A DNA stretch of 64,000 bases from Adiantum capillus-veneris (GCA_014529385.2 CM043959.1:51637253-51701252); one strand, 5' to 3'. Shown: positions 37,056 to 48,908, counted from the stretch's first letter. Notes: a model not told the origin generated them from the sequence alone. Made by a program: numbers and translations.

Positions 37056-38472
37056 CTATATAATATGAAGTGGAACAGGGCGAAATATATTAGGAGTCGG
37101 TAGATTGAGAATTCGAAGATTTTGACGATTTGTGATTCGCAATAACATGACGTATGGAAGCCCCGGTGCAAATGCATCTCTGAAGATAAGAAGAACTTTG
37201 GTAGAAATTGTTGCACCCTATGCCTTGTGTCCAGTCATGGCGTATGCAAGTGTCAAGGGGAATGTGGATTTGTGAAACCACGTGCCATTGACTGCAGTTC
37301 GTTTATGCTTTGCTCGACGAAGTGCCATCTTTTTACCGATACAATGAATGAGAACAACGATACATATAAGTTGACCTTCGTTGTTATGCGTTATGGCATC
37401 AACAGTACATGTTGCACTATTTACTGCACCAATTGTTAGGTCGATGTTTTTAGTGATCATGCAACGAGCCCCAATTCCAATCGAGTCCAGCTCGTTGAAC
37501 TTAGGGTCTAGGAGCCATTACTGAAGTACATTTATGTTACCCGCGTTCGTCTTCAAGTCAACTTTTGTAATGTCAGTTTGATTGTACAACTTATTCAAGG
37601 CAAGGTTGTTGTAGTGTTGGACGTCTGATCTATGAGTGCAAATTATTGTAGTGGAGTCGTTGATGTATTCATGAACATGTGATTCATCTATAATGCATGC
37701 TCCCAAGGTACAATTGATCTCATCTGTGGTTGGTCTTCTTTCACGAATAATGGTCACGAAGTGGAGGAGTTCAGGGTCTGTTGCATGTCGTATGGAGCAT
37801 GACATCTTGTAGAAAGTTGCATGCAGCCAGTGCACCGAGCTTGTGATATGGCATGCTTCACAAAGGTCCCGTGCGTGATTACAAACTGGGGGCAACTGTG
37901 TAAGATCACCAAGCAAGAGAATACATTTGTTGTTGAAGGGATCTGTCAATGTACCGCTTGTTACGTTGACAATCTGTCTTATGATAAGATCAAAAGTGGT
38001 TCGTGTTAACGTAGACAGCTCGTCTATGATTATAATATCTGCTCCTGTTATATCCAAATATCATTCGTCGGTTTCGTGAATAGAGAGGGGATACTGTTGA
38101 TTCCTTGTTGGTATCTTGAATTGATAATGGACTGTAAATCCAATGCTGCTAAGTCTTGTTGCTGCAACTCCGGTCGATGCAGCAAGTATGACACTCATGT
38201 TTCGTTTGACATACTCATATGTCAAATATCTGATAAGATGTGTTTTTCTGCTCCGTGGTGTCCCCATGACGACATGCAAGCTATTCTTGGCATTCAATAA
38301 TTTGTTGTATATATTTAAATGTTCCGTTGTGAGTTCTGAGTCATTGACAGTAGCGAACTCCTTCAATATGGCTAGTGACTTTACTCGATGGTGGTACATC
38401 TCTGGGTCATTATCTGTTGAAGGTGTAATTGTTTCATTTGCTCTTCGCAATGTAGTTTTCTGAAGTATCATA
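37056..38472 (-). pseudogene. Helitron Pif1-type helicase, copy A (broken)
   Basis: One frame from about 38472 down to 37056, interrupted by at least three stops. Walker A is degenerate (GTPRSRKT), Walker B is IIIIDELSTL, and a later LLGDLTQLPPVC matches the Pif1/RecD-type motif. The C-terminal half has MITKNIDLTIG and YAMTGHKA followed by a stop where HKAQGATI is expected. Two stops (TGA after HETDE, TAG after HKA) are shared with copy B; the TAA after NINVLQ is private to copy A. The N-terminal side ends at a copia LTR (38473). Confidence 0.88.
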
Positions 38473-38660
38473 TGTTGGGGTATAGGCACATGTGCCTTGC
38501 CCCGCCGCCCAGAGTCTGGGCGCCCACCGACTTGTATACCTTATACATAGCATAAGTGTATAGGGGGCTGCTCACTCTTTGAGTCTCCCCACCCATATTT
38601 GTATGTCGCGTCTCCTTCTCTCTCTCACTCTCCGTCTGTGGTGATCCTCGATCCCCTTCA
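38473..38660 (+). repeat. 5' LTR of copia C3, copy A
   Basis: 188 bp, TGTTGGGGTATAGG to CCCCTTCA, immediately followed by ATTGGTATCAGAGCG, a perfect initiator-Met primer site (38663-38674). The counterpart in copy B is 46633-46820. No 3' LTR is found. Confidence 0.88.
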
Positions 38661-40081
38661 ATTGGTATCAGAGCGACAGGTGTGAGAGCGTAGATGGACG
38701 GCTTCGCGATGAACTCGTCGGCTATGGCGGAGAGGTCATAGATCTGAGCAAAGAAATAGAGGAGGCTTGTGGACAGCCATCCAAAGGCTTGCAGGAGAGC
38801 TCTCAGGAGTTTCCTAGTGCTCACAGATCAGTCCACAATTCCTCTACAGATCAGCCCACTGTGTACAACATCTTCCCTCTTCTCGGCAAGCTTTGCAACG
38901 TCTACATCGACGACGACAGATTGGAGCTTGGAGCTTCCATAGACATGGAAGCATTGTAATATTGATGCATTCAGCTCAAGCATCATGGTGGGAAGTGAGT
39001 TTGAGCCTTTCTATGAGCTCAAAGAAGCACAGAAGAAAGTCGTTCGGTTTGGCAGTTTGACAGCAGTCTACTGTTTTGCTCATAACTTGAGCTACACTAC
39101 TCTGATTCCAAAACTTTTTGGTTCAAAACGGATCTGGCTTCAAGCTCTACGACTTTGTAAAGAAATTGTTTTCTGATTCGGAGTGCACGTGGGTCTGAAA
39201 TTAAAAACACAGAGACTGTTTTTCAGGACAATTTTAGGCTCTGTTGTTTTCTTTGCTACAGACAGCTTACCCTTGCACACTGCAGGTAGCAAACACATAT
39301 GAGGTGTTACAAGATCAGGTTTGACTTCCAGGTAGAGGTTGAGTCTAGTACTCCCACATGTGTTGCCAGTTGCAGTTGAGTGGTTCTTCTGCAGTGTTGT
39401 GGCTTGCATACATGGTCTTTGAGCGGGTAATGCTCTATGTATGCTTATGTGGTGAGCAGTAGATCTTGTGAGCAAGTGTAGAGGTTGGTTGTGGATGACA
39501 TGTATGGTCACCTGTGGTACTCTTTGTGAGTATTTGCTGGACACATATTTGCAGAGCTTATGCATGTATGTTGAGTGTAGTTTGATGTGCATTGATTCCT
39601 CATTGTATTGAGCTTGTAGGACAATGGTTAATTTGTGTTGATAGCCATTGTACGTTGAAACTTTGGCGAAAATTTCCCAGGAGTTTTATGCGCATCATTT
39701 ATGCGAACTAGGTAGAGATTGCGGGTTGCACTCAGCATTTGCGTGCGGTGTTCTGCAGGTGGGAGATTTGTGAGTGTGTATGCATCGACACCGCACAGTG
39801 TGGGCTTGGTGATTAGCTCACGGTTTGACAGGCGTACAGTTATCTTGGCACACTCACAGGAGTGAATATTGTGATGTATGCTTGTGTGGCTACGAGCTAG
39901 GTAGCCAGATTCGAGTCATATTGACTTGTGATTTTGTGCAAGGTTTTGCACGGTTATTGGTGCAATTTTGCATCAGATTTTGAGCCATATTTGCAGACTT
40001 TTTTTGATGCGATACGAGCCAGTTTAGGGCTGATTTGGTTGACATTTGCTACTCATTGTTGGTTGCTCTTTTGCGAGCATT
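38661..40081 (+). other. untranslated leader of copia C3, copy A
   Basis: About 1.4 kb between the primer site and the gag ATG, with no long frame. Duplicated at 46821-48236. Confidence 0.6.
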
Positions 40082-40777
40082 ATGGCTGATTTTTTATTTG
40101 ACTTCCAGCGTTCTGGTCTGACACAGTTTGATGGTGCAGATTTTGTTGCTTGGAAGGAGCATAATCTTGTTGCATTGACGGATTTGGGGCAGGATAAACC
40201 CTTGCGTGGTTTATCGATGAAGCCCAAGTCTATGCGTGATGATGATTGGCAGGATCTTGATGAGTTAGCCATGTCTACGATTCATTTGCATCTGGTTGAG
40301 TCTGTTTACTGGCAGGTCTCGAGGGAGACTACAACTCATGCTTTATGGCAGAGTTTGCATGCTATGTACGCGACATCCATGTCTACAGGGGAGTCTAGTC
40401 CCACTTCTATGTCCATGGGAGAGATTGGTCCCACACGCAAGTCTCGACGGCATAGAGACTTGACATGTTGGCATTGTGGACATAGAGGGCACATTAGGCG
40501 TCGATGTTTTAGGCGTTTGAGACAACGGAGGCGACAGATGGGTGATGCAGATTTGGGCAAGACATATGCTAGTGAGATCAGTACGGTGGTTACTGGGTAT
40601 GCTTGTGACGACGATGTCACATTTACATCTAGCTTGTCTTCAGACGATCTTATGTCTACGGATTGCATATCGGATTGCACATTGTCTTCACATTGGTTAC
40701 TGTTGGGGTATAAAGCCCAATGTGGTCGCCCAGGTAAGTGTACGGGCCGCCAGGTATGTACACATATTCTTTTGTAA
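40082..40777 (+). pseudogene. copia C3 gag with zinc knuckle, cut by a second LTR (copy A)
   Basis: Starts MADFLFDFQR. The gag region has FVAWKEHNLVALTDLG and ATSTIH-type sequence, but the middle appears shortened. A zinc knuckle CWHCGHRGHIRRRC follows. The last copia codons read SSHWLL, just where the protease (family HWxxDSGA) should begin; there the LTR of another copia (40701) interrupts. The remaining codons to 40777 are read from that LTR. Confidence 0.8.
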
Positions 40778-40892
40778 AAACCTGATAAGAACTCACTATG
40801 CTCTACACATTACAGTAGAGCGAGTTCACCATATCGTCGTGCTCTTCTTCTCGCACTCTCTCTCGCGTTGTACTTCTGCTCGTACTCCTTCA
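40701..40892 (+). repeat. 5' LTR of copia C4, copy A
   Basis: 192 bp, TGTTGGGGTATAAAG to CTCCTTCA, followed by CTGGTATTAGAGC, an initiator-Met-like primer site. It shares its first 12 bases with the C3 LTR but is otherwise distinct. It lies inside the C3 protease start. Confidence 0.85.
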
Positions 40893-41954
40893 ACTGGTAT
40901 TAGAGCTCAGATCGAGGCTCGGGGCAGCACTGCAGGAGGCTAGAGTCATCAGCTCAGATTGGAGTGAAATTCGACAGGCAAAGACACAGCCCCAAATTTC
41001 ATTCTGAGGTCATCTCGACCACCGTTCGGCTTCGACAAAGTTCTGCGCAGGCCATTTTTGACTACGTGGTCTCAGCGGGTGCAGATCCGACTCTACAAAT
41101 TTGGGGTATTCGGCCTACGACTGCAGGTACTGAGGATATCGGCACTCCTAGAGTGTTGATTTGTGGATGTCTACACATCGAAGGACAGCTCACAGTTCTT
41201 GGAGGCGTGTCACATACGACACGGGCGCATCTACACACAGATTGTAGGCGATGTTCACTAGTTCATCAGGTAGCTTGTGTTTGCTGCTTGATATTCCAGA
41301 TTTAATCCTGACATTGCAGGTACTTCCACATGGGATGTATTGTCAGAGATGATGTATGTCTGTTGAGGGTTTGCTTGCTGTGAGTCACGCAGCAAACAAC
41401 CGCCGCAGCGGTTACAGCATATAGTGGGAAATTTGTGGATGTATGACTTTGTGGGAAGTCTATGTACTGTCAGATTTACTGCAGCCTTTGTTGAGGGTCG
41501 AGTGAGGTTTTATTGAGCTAGGAGATTCTCGAATGTTGAGATCCTTTCGGTGATACAGGTCTTGGAGCGATCCCTCGAGCACCCTTAGATAGGCAGCTAG
41601 GATGTATTGATTGTGAGTTAGACAGTTGGGATTGCATCTTTGCTTTACTGCCGTTGAGGCATTGTCGTAGTCTATGCTTACAGGACAGTGACAGGACAGT
41701 GAGAGACAGTACAGGTGCAGGACAGGTTTACCCACAACTTACAGTGTTAGAGAGACAGAGGTTTTTTGAGCTGTTTTTTTGTCTGTTTTTTTAGTACACC
41801 AGAGCCATTTTACAAAGGAGACTCTGCCGAAATTTATGCAGAATCTAAAGCTTTCTTGGTTCATTTCACAGGTTGATATTGGTTTAGATGTCAGTTTACA
41901 AGGGAAACTCTGCCGAATTTTTCCCACGAAAGTAAACTACTGTGAAGCGTAGCT
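40893..41954 (+). other. leader of copia C4, copy A
   Basis: About 1.06 kb between the primer site and the gag ATG at 41955. The part 40752-41363 (LTR remainder plus leader) is missing from copy B. No coding signal seen. Confidence 0.6.
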
Positions 41955-42015
41955 ATGGCTGGATCACAGGACACTGCTCTTTACAATATCAAGAAGCTGG
42001 ATGGAACCAATTTCC
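41955..42015 (+). pseudogene. copia C4 gag, first 20 codons only
   Basis: MAGSQDTALYNIKKLDGTNF is read, then the duplication junction replaces the rest with CA repeats. The full gag is at 49485 in copy B. Confidence 0.9.
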
Positions 42016-42050
42016 ACACACACACACACATGGCATTGGTCTGTTCTAGT
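42016..42050. other. filler DNA at the duplication junction
   Basis: 35 bp between copy A and copy B: a CA run followed by ATGGCATTGGTCTGTTCTAG-T. It differs at one base from 54487-54521 within the array at 54.1-54.9 kb. This is consistent with filler captured during the duplication. Confidence 0.85.
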
Positions 42051-43585
42051 ACGTACATAGACAAAGAACATAAAAAGTACGATTTGACAATGTGTCCACC
42101 GAGTGGAAGCTTTGATGGTTTGTCAAGTCATAGTAAACAATTGCACCTCCATGTTTAGTGTTTGTGATGATCGTTTCTTCGAGTGTTATTGGCATGTTAA
42201 AAGATGCCCTAGAGAAAAACAGAAAAGAAGTACAAAATTTTCAATGCTTTTTTCTAGTTTGTAAATGGGTCCCCTTCATTAAGGGCTTGATAACTTTCTC
42301 CGCTTTTTGTTTTTGTTTTTTCTTGATTTGTAATTGGGTCTTTCATTCAAAAGCCTCGCTACTTTCTTTTCCAATTTTGATTTAAAATGCCAAAGTGAAC
42401 CTTCACATTGCTATTTATGGAAGAAATTTTTGTAAGCTACCAATCTAAAGATCTTTCAAAGAATTTAGTGTGGTTTCCCATATGTAGGGTCTGCAATACA
42501 TGTGAAAAATCTTGTGTGAGAAAGCACCAATAAATCCATGTGGGACTGTTGAAAAAGGTCCTTGCTATGTGACAACACCAATAGCTTCAAGATACCTCAT
42601 ACCAAAAAGGTTTGATACCACTTCTTGGATAAAACGAGTATAGCAATCATAATGAAATTGAGAATGGTTGATTGCATTAAAAGGAGGGGACATAATTGGA
42701 TACACCATGGGTTGTTTTGTCAGGGTACATCACCAACCTTCATCGATCTCAAGTGGACTTCAAGACATGGCTTTACTTGTGCCTATGGGCTATCACATGA
42801 GTTATTAAAACAAAGAACTCCACATGGCTAGAGAGAGTTCTTATAGATTGAGGCTCATACCCAACAATAATGTGCCAAAATGAGGCATGGTAGGGATTAA
42901 TGTGGCAACTAGGTGGCATAACATTGGTATCATCTTGAAGGCCATGCCAGCTCATGTGCCTCACGTAAACAATACTAACAATCTTTTGATATGGTGCTTA
43001 ATTTGTTATTGTTTGCAAGTTAAGCTAATCGACAACCCCATATCCGCAATTAGATAGGGTAAAGACAAGTGTGTACGGGTTATTCGCTACACTACTTCCC
43101 TCGTCCAAAACGCTTCTGCCTCATATCTGGAGGTCTCTCTCTCAAACACAACTAGTCTTGCTTGGTGGGCCTTGCTATATAACATCTATAGAATACAATA
43201 GCACATATGAAGATTGACATTTAACATCTAAAGGAAGAAGCAACACTGTTCACAAAGCATATATACATTTGAGAAATGCTACGGTTTTTTTTGTGATGAA
43301 AAAACCAATGTATTTGTTGTGAATTTTGCAAATGTGTTATGGGAACAATAATTGAGGAAAGAGAGAGCAATCGGTGTTTGGTTTTTTTTTTTTTTGTTTA
43401 AATGAGAGGATCCAAAATTGAGATTCATATGACTTTTTAAATAATGAATGAACAAGATTACTTGATAGGAATTTTGTGAATGGTTTTTGTGCACAATAAT
43501 TGAGGAAAAAGAGAGAAAAGGGATGTTGTGTTAGAAGAGAGGAAATCAGATTTCATTGAGACATGCACGACAGTGACAAGATAAT

Positions 43586-45061
43586 TTAGATCTTTCTGTT
43601 TTGTTTCAAGAACATGTATTTCTTGCAATGAGGGGGATGAGCTCGTAGAATATTATATCCAAACAAACTTGTACTACTATGTGTACCAATGAATATTTTT
43701 TCTAGTATACGTGCTACATATAAATTCTTGGCGACGGAAAGTATGTCAAAAATAAATTTTTCTTCGAATGGTTGGTAGCGAATAACTTCAGATCGCATTT
43801 TTGAAGGTGGTTGTCGAGTGTGCTCTGCCTTTCGCCTTTCAAAATTGTTTGTGACACCTATGTACTTTCGTCCGTTTTGGCGGCATGTGATGGAGTCGAC
43901 GGTGTATTCAATATCCATTGTTTTTTGCTCGGTTGAATGCCGTGCTCGAGAAGTAGAACTTGAGTCTTGTTGTCATGTTCAGCACAGCAAAAGCAGGAAA
44001 GAAAGAAACGGGATTACTGCAAGATTGCATGCTGAAACTTGAGAATATTAGACTATATAATTGAGCGGGATATTTCTTGAATTTTTTTCATGGTGGTGTC
44101 ACCTGTGGGTGGGTTGTCGATGTTGATGAAAGCGTACGGATAGTCACTTCCAAAGTGTGCTTTGTAAACATCCTTGTTGTGTTGCCATGTCAGCTTTTGG
44201 TATGTAATTGATGGTGGCTCATCATTGCACTGTCTCTTGAAGCTTACGAAGATCTCACTTGCGTCATTGTTCGTTGTATCTAAGGGGTCCTCGAGCGCGA
44301 CATTGTAGCCATAGTGCAACATCTCAAGAATGTAGGGCTTTATTGGTGTCTTCAATTGAAGCAAACGATTACCGTCCTCGACTGTCATGAGATCCTGGGG
44401 CACGTCAATCTCTATAGATAGTTTGCAAATGATCTCTTTCATTAGACCTTGAAAAAAGGAGTATTAGAAGGGACAAACAATTTTTTTTCCTTGTAAAAAA
44501 GCATGTTTTTTTACTGTTTCTTGTAGACAGCAAAGCAATGAAAAGAAGTAAAAGATAAAATTGCATGTGTGTAGAGCTAACCTGTTGCTCTTTTGATACC
44601 CATGCTTTTGTTTTGTTCGAGCTGCTTTACGGATCTGTCTATTAACAATCGCAATTTAGCATAGTTTGCAAAACCCTTGATGTAAGTGTTCGGGCGACAA
44701 CCTGCCAGGTTAAGCAGGTGTATTTGCCTCTCTGTTGGATACTGACGTGGTTCGATTTGGGGGTTTTTCTTTGAGGCAATGTTTTGCTTGAAAAGGGTAA
44801 CAAGTCTCTGCAAGGCTATACAAATGCGATCAGTATTTTGTGTGCATTGGAGGAACATAATGTGATATGTTTTATAGAGCAGTATACCTTTGAATTGCTC
44901 ATTTTATTCTCTTTGTTATCTATGTTGCCTACAATGGTGACATGGTTAGAGTTCATACTGAAAAAACCAATAGTAGATTTGTGCAGAAGCGCTGAGAAAG
45001 TGTTCATAAGAATCGAGACGAAAATAGAGCGCAAGATAATGCTACAAAGGGTGGAGTGCAA
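43586..45061 (-). CDS. GIY-YIG endonuclease-like protein, four predicted exons (copy B)
   Basis: I propose exons 45061-44888, 44807-44582, 44447-44103 and 43965-43586. All three introns (80, 134 and 137 bp) are GT-AG and all phases match, giving one open frame of 374 codons plus stop. The C-terminal part (exon 4) shows a GIY-YIG nuclease pattern: SITCRQNGRKYIGV, then NNFERRKAEH, and about 60 residues later LEKIFI followed by GYNIL. These nucleases cut DNA using a Tyr-Arg-Glu set. The first motif here reads TVDSI, with Asp where copy A has Tyr (TFYSI), so this copy may be catalytically weak. The first two exons have no domain I recognise. It lies about 150 bp downstream of the helicase stop, on the same strand. 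Exon 1 start (ATG at 45061) is the first in frame; an earlier exon is possible. Splicing is predicted, not observed. Confidence 0.65.
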
Positions 45062-45215
45062 GTTAATGACAGTTTTGAAAGATCAACATGGAAGAACTCT
45101 TGAGACATCAGTTATATATTTATAGATTATTTGTTGCACAAATGCTGGAAAACAAAGTCATATGAAGACTTTATGAACTATTAGAGTACATGATCAACTA
45201 GCCACCAAAACTTTC

Positions 45216-46632
45216 CTATATAATATGAAGTGGAACAGGGCGAAATATATTAGGAGTCGATAGATTGAGAATTCGAAGATTTTGATGATCTGTGATTCGC
45301 GATAACATGACGTATGCAAGCCCCGGTGCAAATGCATCTCTGAAGATAAGAAGAACTTTGGTAGAAATTGTTGCACCCTATGCCTTGTGTCTAGTCATGG
45401 CGTATGCAAGTGTCAAGGGGAATGTGGATTTGTGAAACCATGTGCCATTGACTGCAGTTCGTTTATGCTTTGCTCGGCGAAGTGCCATCTTTTTACCGAT
45501 ACAATGAATGAGAACAACAATACATATAAGTTGACCTTCGTTGTTATGCATTATGGCATCATCAGTACATGTTGCACTACTTGCTGCACCAATTGTTAAG
45601 TCGATGTTTTTAGTGATCATGCAACGAGCCCCAATTGCGATCGAGTCCAGCTCGTTGAACTTAGGGTCTAGGAGCCATTGCTGAAGTACATTTATGTTAC
45701 CCGCGTTCGTCTTCAAGTCAACTTTTGTAACGTCAGTTGGATTGTACAACTTATTCAAGGCAAGGTTGTTGTAGTGTTGGACGTCTGATCTATGAGTGCA
45801 AATTATTGTAGTGGAGTCGTTGATGTATTCATGAACATGTGATTCATCTATAATGCATGCTCCCAAGGTACAATTGATCTCATCTGTGGTTGGTCTTCTT
45901 TCATGAATAATGGTCAAGAAGTGGAGGAGTTCAGGGTCTGTTGCATGTCGTATGGAGCATGACATCTTGTAGAAAGTTGCATGCAGCCAGTGCACCGAGC
46001 TTGTGATATGGCATGCTTCACAAAGGTCCCGTGTGTGATTACAAACTGGGGGCAACTGTGCAAGATCACCAAGCAAGAGAATACATTTGTTGTTGAAGGG
46101 ATCTGTCAATGTACCGCTTGTTACGTTGACAATCTGTCTTATGATAAGATCAAAAGTGGTCCGTGTTAACATAGACAGCTCGTCTATGATTATAATATCT
46201 GCTCCTGTTATATCCAAATATCATTCGTCGGTTTCGTGAATAGAGAGGGGATACTGTTGATTCCTTGTTGGTATCTTGAATTGATAATGGACTGTAAATC
46301 TAATGCTACTAAGTCTTGTTGCTGCAACTCCAGTCGATGCAGCAAGTATGACACTCATGTTTCTTCTGACATACTCATATGTCAAATATCTGATAAGATG
46401 TGTTTTTCTGCTCCCTGGTGTCCCCATGACGACATGCAAGCTATTCTTGGCATTCAATAATTTGTTGTATATATTTAAATGTTCCGTTGTGAGTTCTGAG
46501 TCATTAACAGCAGCTAACTCCTTCAATATGGCTAGTGACTTTACTCGATGGTGGTACATGTCTGGGTCATTATCTGTTGAAGGTGTAATTGTTTCATTTG
46601 CTCTTTGCAATGCAGTTTTTTGAAGTATCATA
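45216..46632 (-). pseudogene. Helitron Pif1-type helicase, copy B (two in-frame stops)
   Basis: One frame of about 472 codons with two stops (TGA at 46218-46220, TAG at 45375-45377). From the N-terminal side: ATEHLNIYNKLL-type region, Walker A-like GTPGSRKT (family GxxGxGK[ST]; Arg at the third Gly), AASTGVAATRL, Walker B IIIIDELSML, LLGDLAQLPPVC, SCSIRHATDPELL, then MITKNIDLTIG, FPLTLAYAMTRHKA and finally YVIASRITDHQNLRIL. This is the helicase half of a RepHel protein, which unwinds DNA during rolling-circle transposition. Its N-terminal side is cut by the copia LTR at 46633; the Rep half lies at 51.2-53.1 kb on the same strand. Confidence 0.9.
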
Positions 46633-46820
46633 TGTTGGGGTATAGGCGCCTATGCCTTGCCCAGCCGCCCAGAGTCTAGGCGCCCACTGACTTGTATACC
46701 TTATACATAGCATAAGTGTATAGGGGGCTGCTCACTCTTTGAGTCTCTCCACCCATATCTGTATGTCGTGTCTCCTTCTCTCTCTCACTCTCCGTCTGTG
46801 GTGCTCCTTGATCCCCTTCA
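46633..46820 (+). repeat. 5' LTR of copia C3, copy B
   Basis: TGTTGGGGTATAGG to CCCCTTCA with a perfect TGGTATCAGAGC primer site at 46823-46834. Duplicate of 38473-38660. Confidence 0.9.
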
Positions 46821-48236
46821 ATTGGTATCAGAGCGACAGGTGTGAGAGCGTAGATGGACGGCTTTGCGATGAACTCGTCAGCTATGGCGGAGAGGTCACA
46901 GATCTTAGCAAAGAAATAGAGGAGGCTTATGGACAGCCATACAAAGGCTTGCAGGAGAGCTCTCAGGAGCTTCCTAGTGCTCACAGATCAGTCCACAATT
47001 CCTCTACAGATCAGCCCACTGTGTACAACATCTTCCCTCTTCTCAGCAAGCTTTGCAACGTCTACATCGGCGACGACAGATTGGAGCTTGGAGCTTCCAT
47101 AGACATGGAAGCATTGTGATATTGATGCATTCAGCTCATGCATCAAGGTGGGAAGTGAGTTTGAGCCTTTCTATGAGCTCAAAGAAGCACAGAAGAAAGT
47201 CGTTCGATTTTTGGCAGTTTGACAGCAGTCTACTAATTTGCTCATAACTTGAGCTACACTACTCCGATTACAAAACTTTTTGGTTCAAAATGGAGCTGGC
47301 TTCAAGCTCTACGACTTTGTAGAAGGAATCGTTTTCTGATTCGGAGTGCAGGTGGGTCTGAAATTAAAAACATAGAGACTGTTTTTCAGAACAGTTTTAG
47401 GCTCTGTTGTTTTCTTTGCTGCAGACAGCTTACCCTTGCACACTGCAGGTAGCAGACACATATGAGGTGTTACAGGATCCGGTTTGACTTCCAGGTAGAG
47501 GTTCAGTCTAGTACTCCCACAAGTGTTGCCAGTTGCAGTTGAGTGGTTCTTCTGCAGTGTTGTGGCTTGCATACATGGTCTTTGAGCGGGTAATGCTCTA
47601 TGTATGTTTATGTGGTGAGTAGTAGATCTTGTGAGCAAGTGTAGAGGTTGGTTGTGGATGACATGTATGGTCACCTGTGGTACTCTTTGTGAGTATTTGC
47701 TGGACACATATTTGCAGAGCTTATGCATGTATGTTGAGTGTAGTTTGATGTGCATTGATTCCTCATTGTATTGAGCTTGTAGGACAATGGTTAATTTGTG
47801 TTGATAGCCATTGTACGTTGAAACTCTGGCGAAAATTTCCCAGGAGTTTTATGCGCATCATTTATGCGATCTAGGTAGAGATTGCGGGTTGCGCTCAGCA
47901 TTTGCGTGTGGTGTTCTCTGCAGGTGGGAGATTTGTGCGTGTGTATGCATCGATACCGCACAGTGTGGGCTTGGTGATTAGCTCACGGTTTGACAGGCGT
48001 ACAGTTATCTTGGCACACTCACAGGAGTGAATATTGTGATGTATGCTTGTGTGGCTACGAGCTAGGTAGTCGGATTCGAGTCATATTGACTTGTGATTTT
48101 GTGCAAGGTTTTGCACGGTTATTTGCATCAGGTTTTGAGCCATATTTGCAGACTTTTGTTGATGCGATACGAGCCAGTTTAAGGCTGATTTGGTTGACAT
48201 TTGCTACTCATTGTTGGTTGCTCTTTTGCGAGCATT
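46821..48236 (+). other. untranslated leader of copia C3, copy B
   Basis: About 1.4 kb without a supported coding frame; duplicate of 38661-40081. Confidence 0.6.
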
Positions 48237-48855
48237 ATGGCTGATTTTTCATTTGACTTCCAGTGTTATGGTCTAACACAGTTTGATGGTGCAGATTTTG
48301 TTGCTTGGAAGGAGCATAAGCTTGTTGCATTGACGGATTTGGGGCAGGATAAACCCTTGCGTGGTTTATCGACGAAGCCCAAGTCTATGCGTGATGATGA
48401 TTGGCAGGATCTTGATGAGTTAGCCATGTCTACGATTCATTTGCATCTGGTTGAGTCTGTTTACTGGCAGGTCTCGAGGGAGACTACAACTCATGCTTTA
48501 TGGCAGAGTTTACATGCTATGTACGTGACATCCATGTCTACAGGGGAGTCTAGTCCCACTTCTATGTCCATGGGAGAGATTGGTCCCACACGCAAGTCTC
48601 GATGGCATAGAGACTTGACATGTTGGCATTGTGGACATAGAGGGCACATTAAGCGTCGATGTTTCAAGCGTTTGAGACAACGGAGGTGACAGATGCGTGA
48701 TGCAAATTTGGGCATGACAGATGCTAGTGAAATCAATACGGTGGTTACTGAGTATGCTTGTGACGACAATGTCACATTTACATCTAGCTTGTCTTCAGAC
48801 GATCTTATGTCTACGGATTGCATATCAAATTGCACATTGTCTTCACATTGATTAC
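48237..48855 (+). pseudogene. copia C3 gag, copy B (stop codon)
   Basis: Same gag as at 40082, with zinc knuckle CWHCGHRGHIKRRC. A CGA-to-TGA change ends the frame at 48689, where copy A reads on. The C4 LTR starts at 48856. Confidence 0.85.
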
Positions 48856-48908
48856 TGTTGGGGTATAAAGCCCAATGTGGTCGCGCAGGTAAGTGTACGG
48901 GCCGCCAG
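48856..48908 (+). repeat. 5' LTR of copia C4, copy B, truncated
   Basis: First 53 bp of the C4 LTR. The rest of the LTR, the primer site and part of the leader were deleted (612 bp relative to copy A), joining GCCGCCAG to AGGGTTTGC. Confidence 0.88.

Larger units (their letters stand above)
33847..42015. repeat. 8.2-kb tandem duplication, copy A
   Basis: Starts at ACGTACATAGAC and ends within the N-terminal gag codons of a copia element at AATTTCC. It is repeated in the same direction as 42051-49546, with a few percent divergence. Contents from left: dispersed repeat, GIY-YIG gene (-), helicase (-), two nested copia 5' ends (+). Confidence 0.95.

Noticed and set aside
42031-42050. CTAGT at the end of the filler as a possible Helitron 3' terminus
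   Set aside because: No hairpin lies upstream, and the Helitron genes here run on the opposite strand; the match to the 54.5-kb array explains it better.
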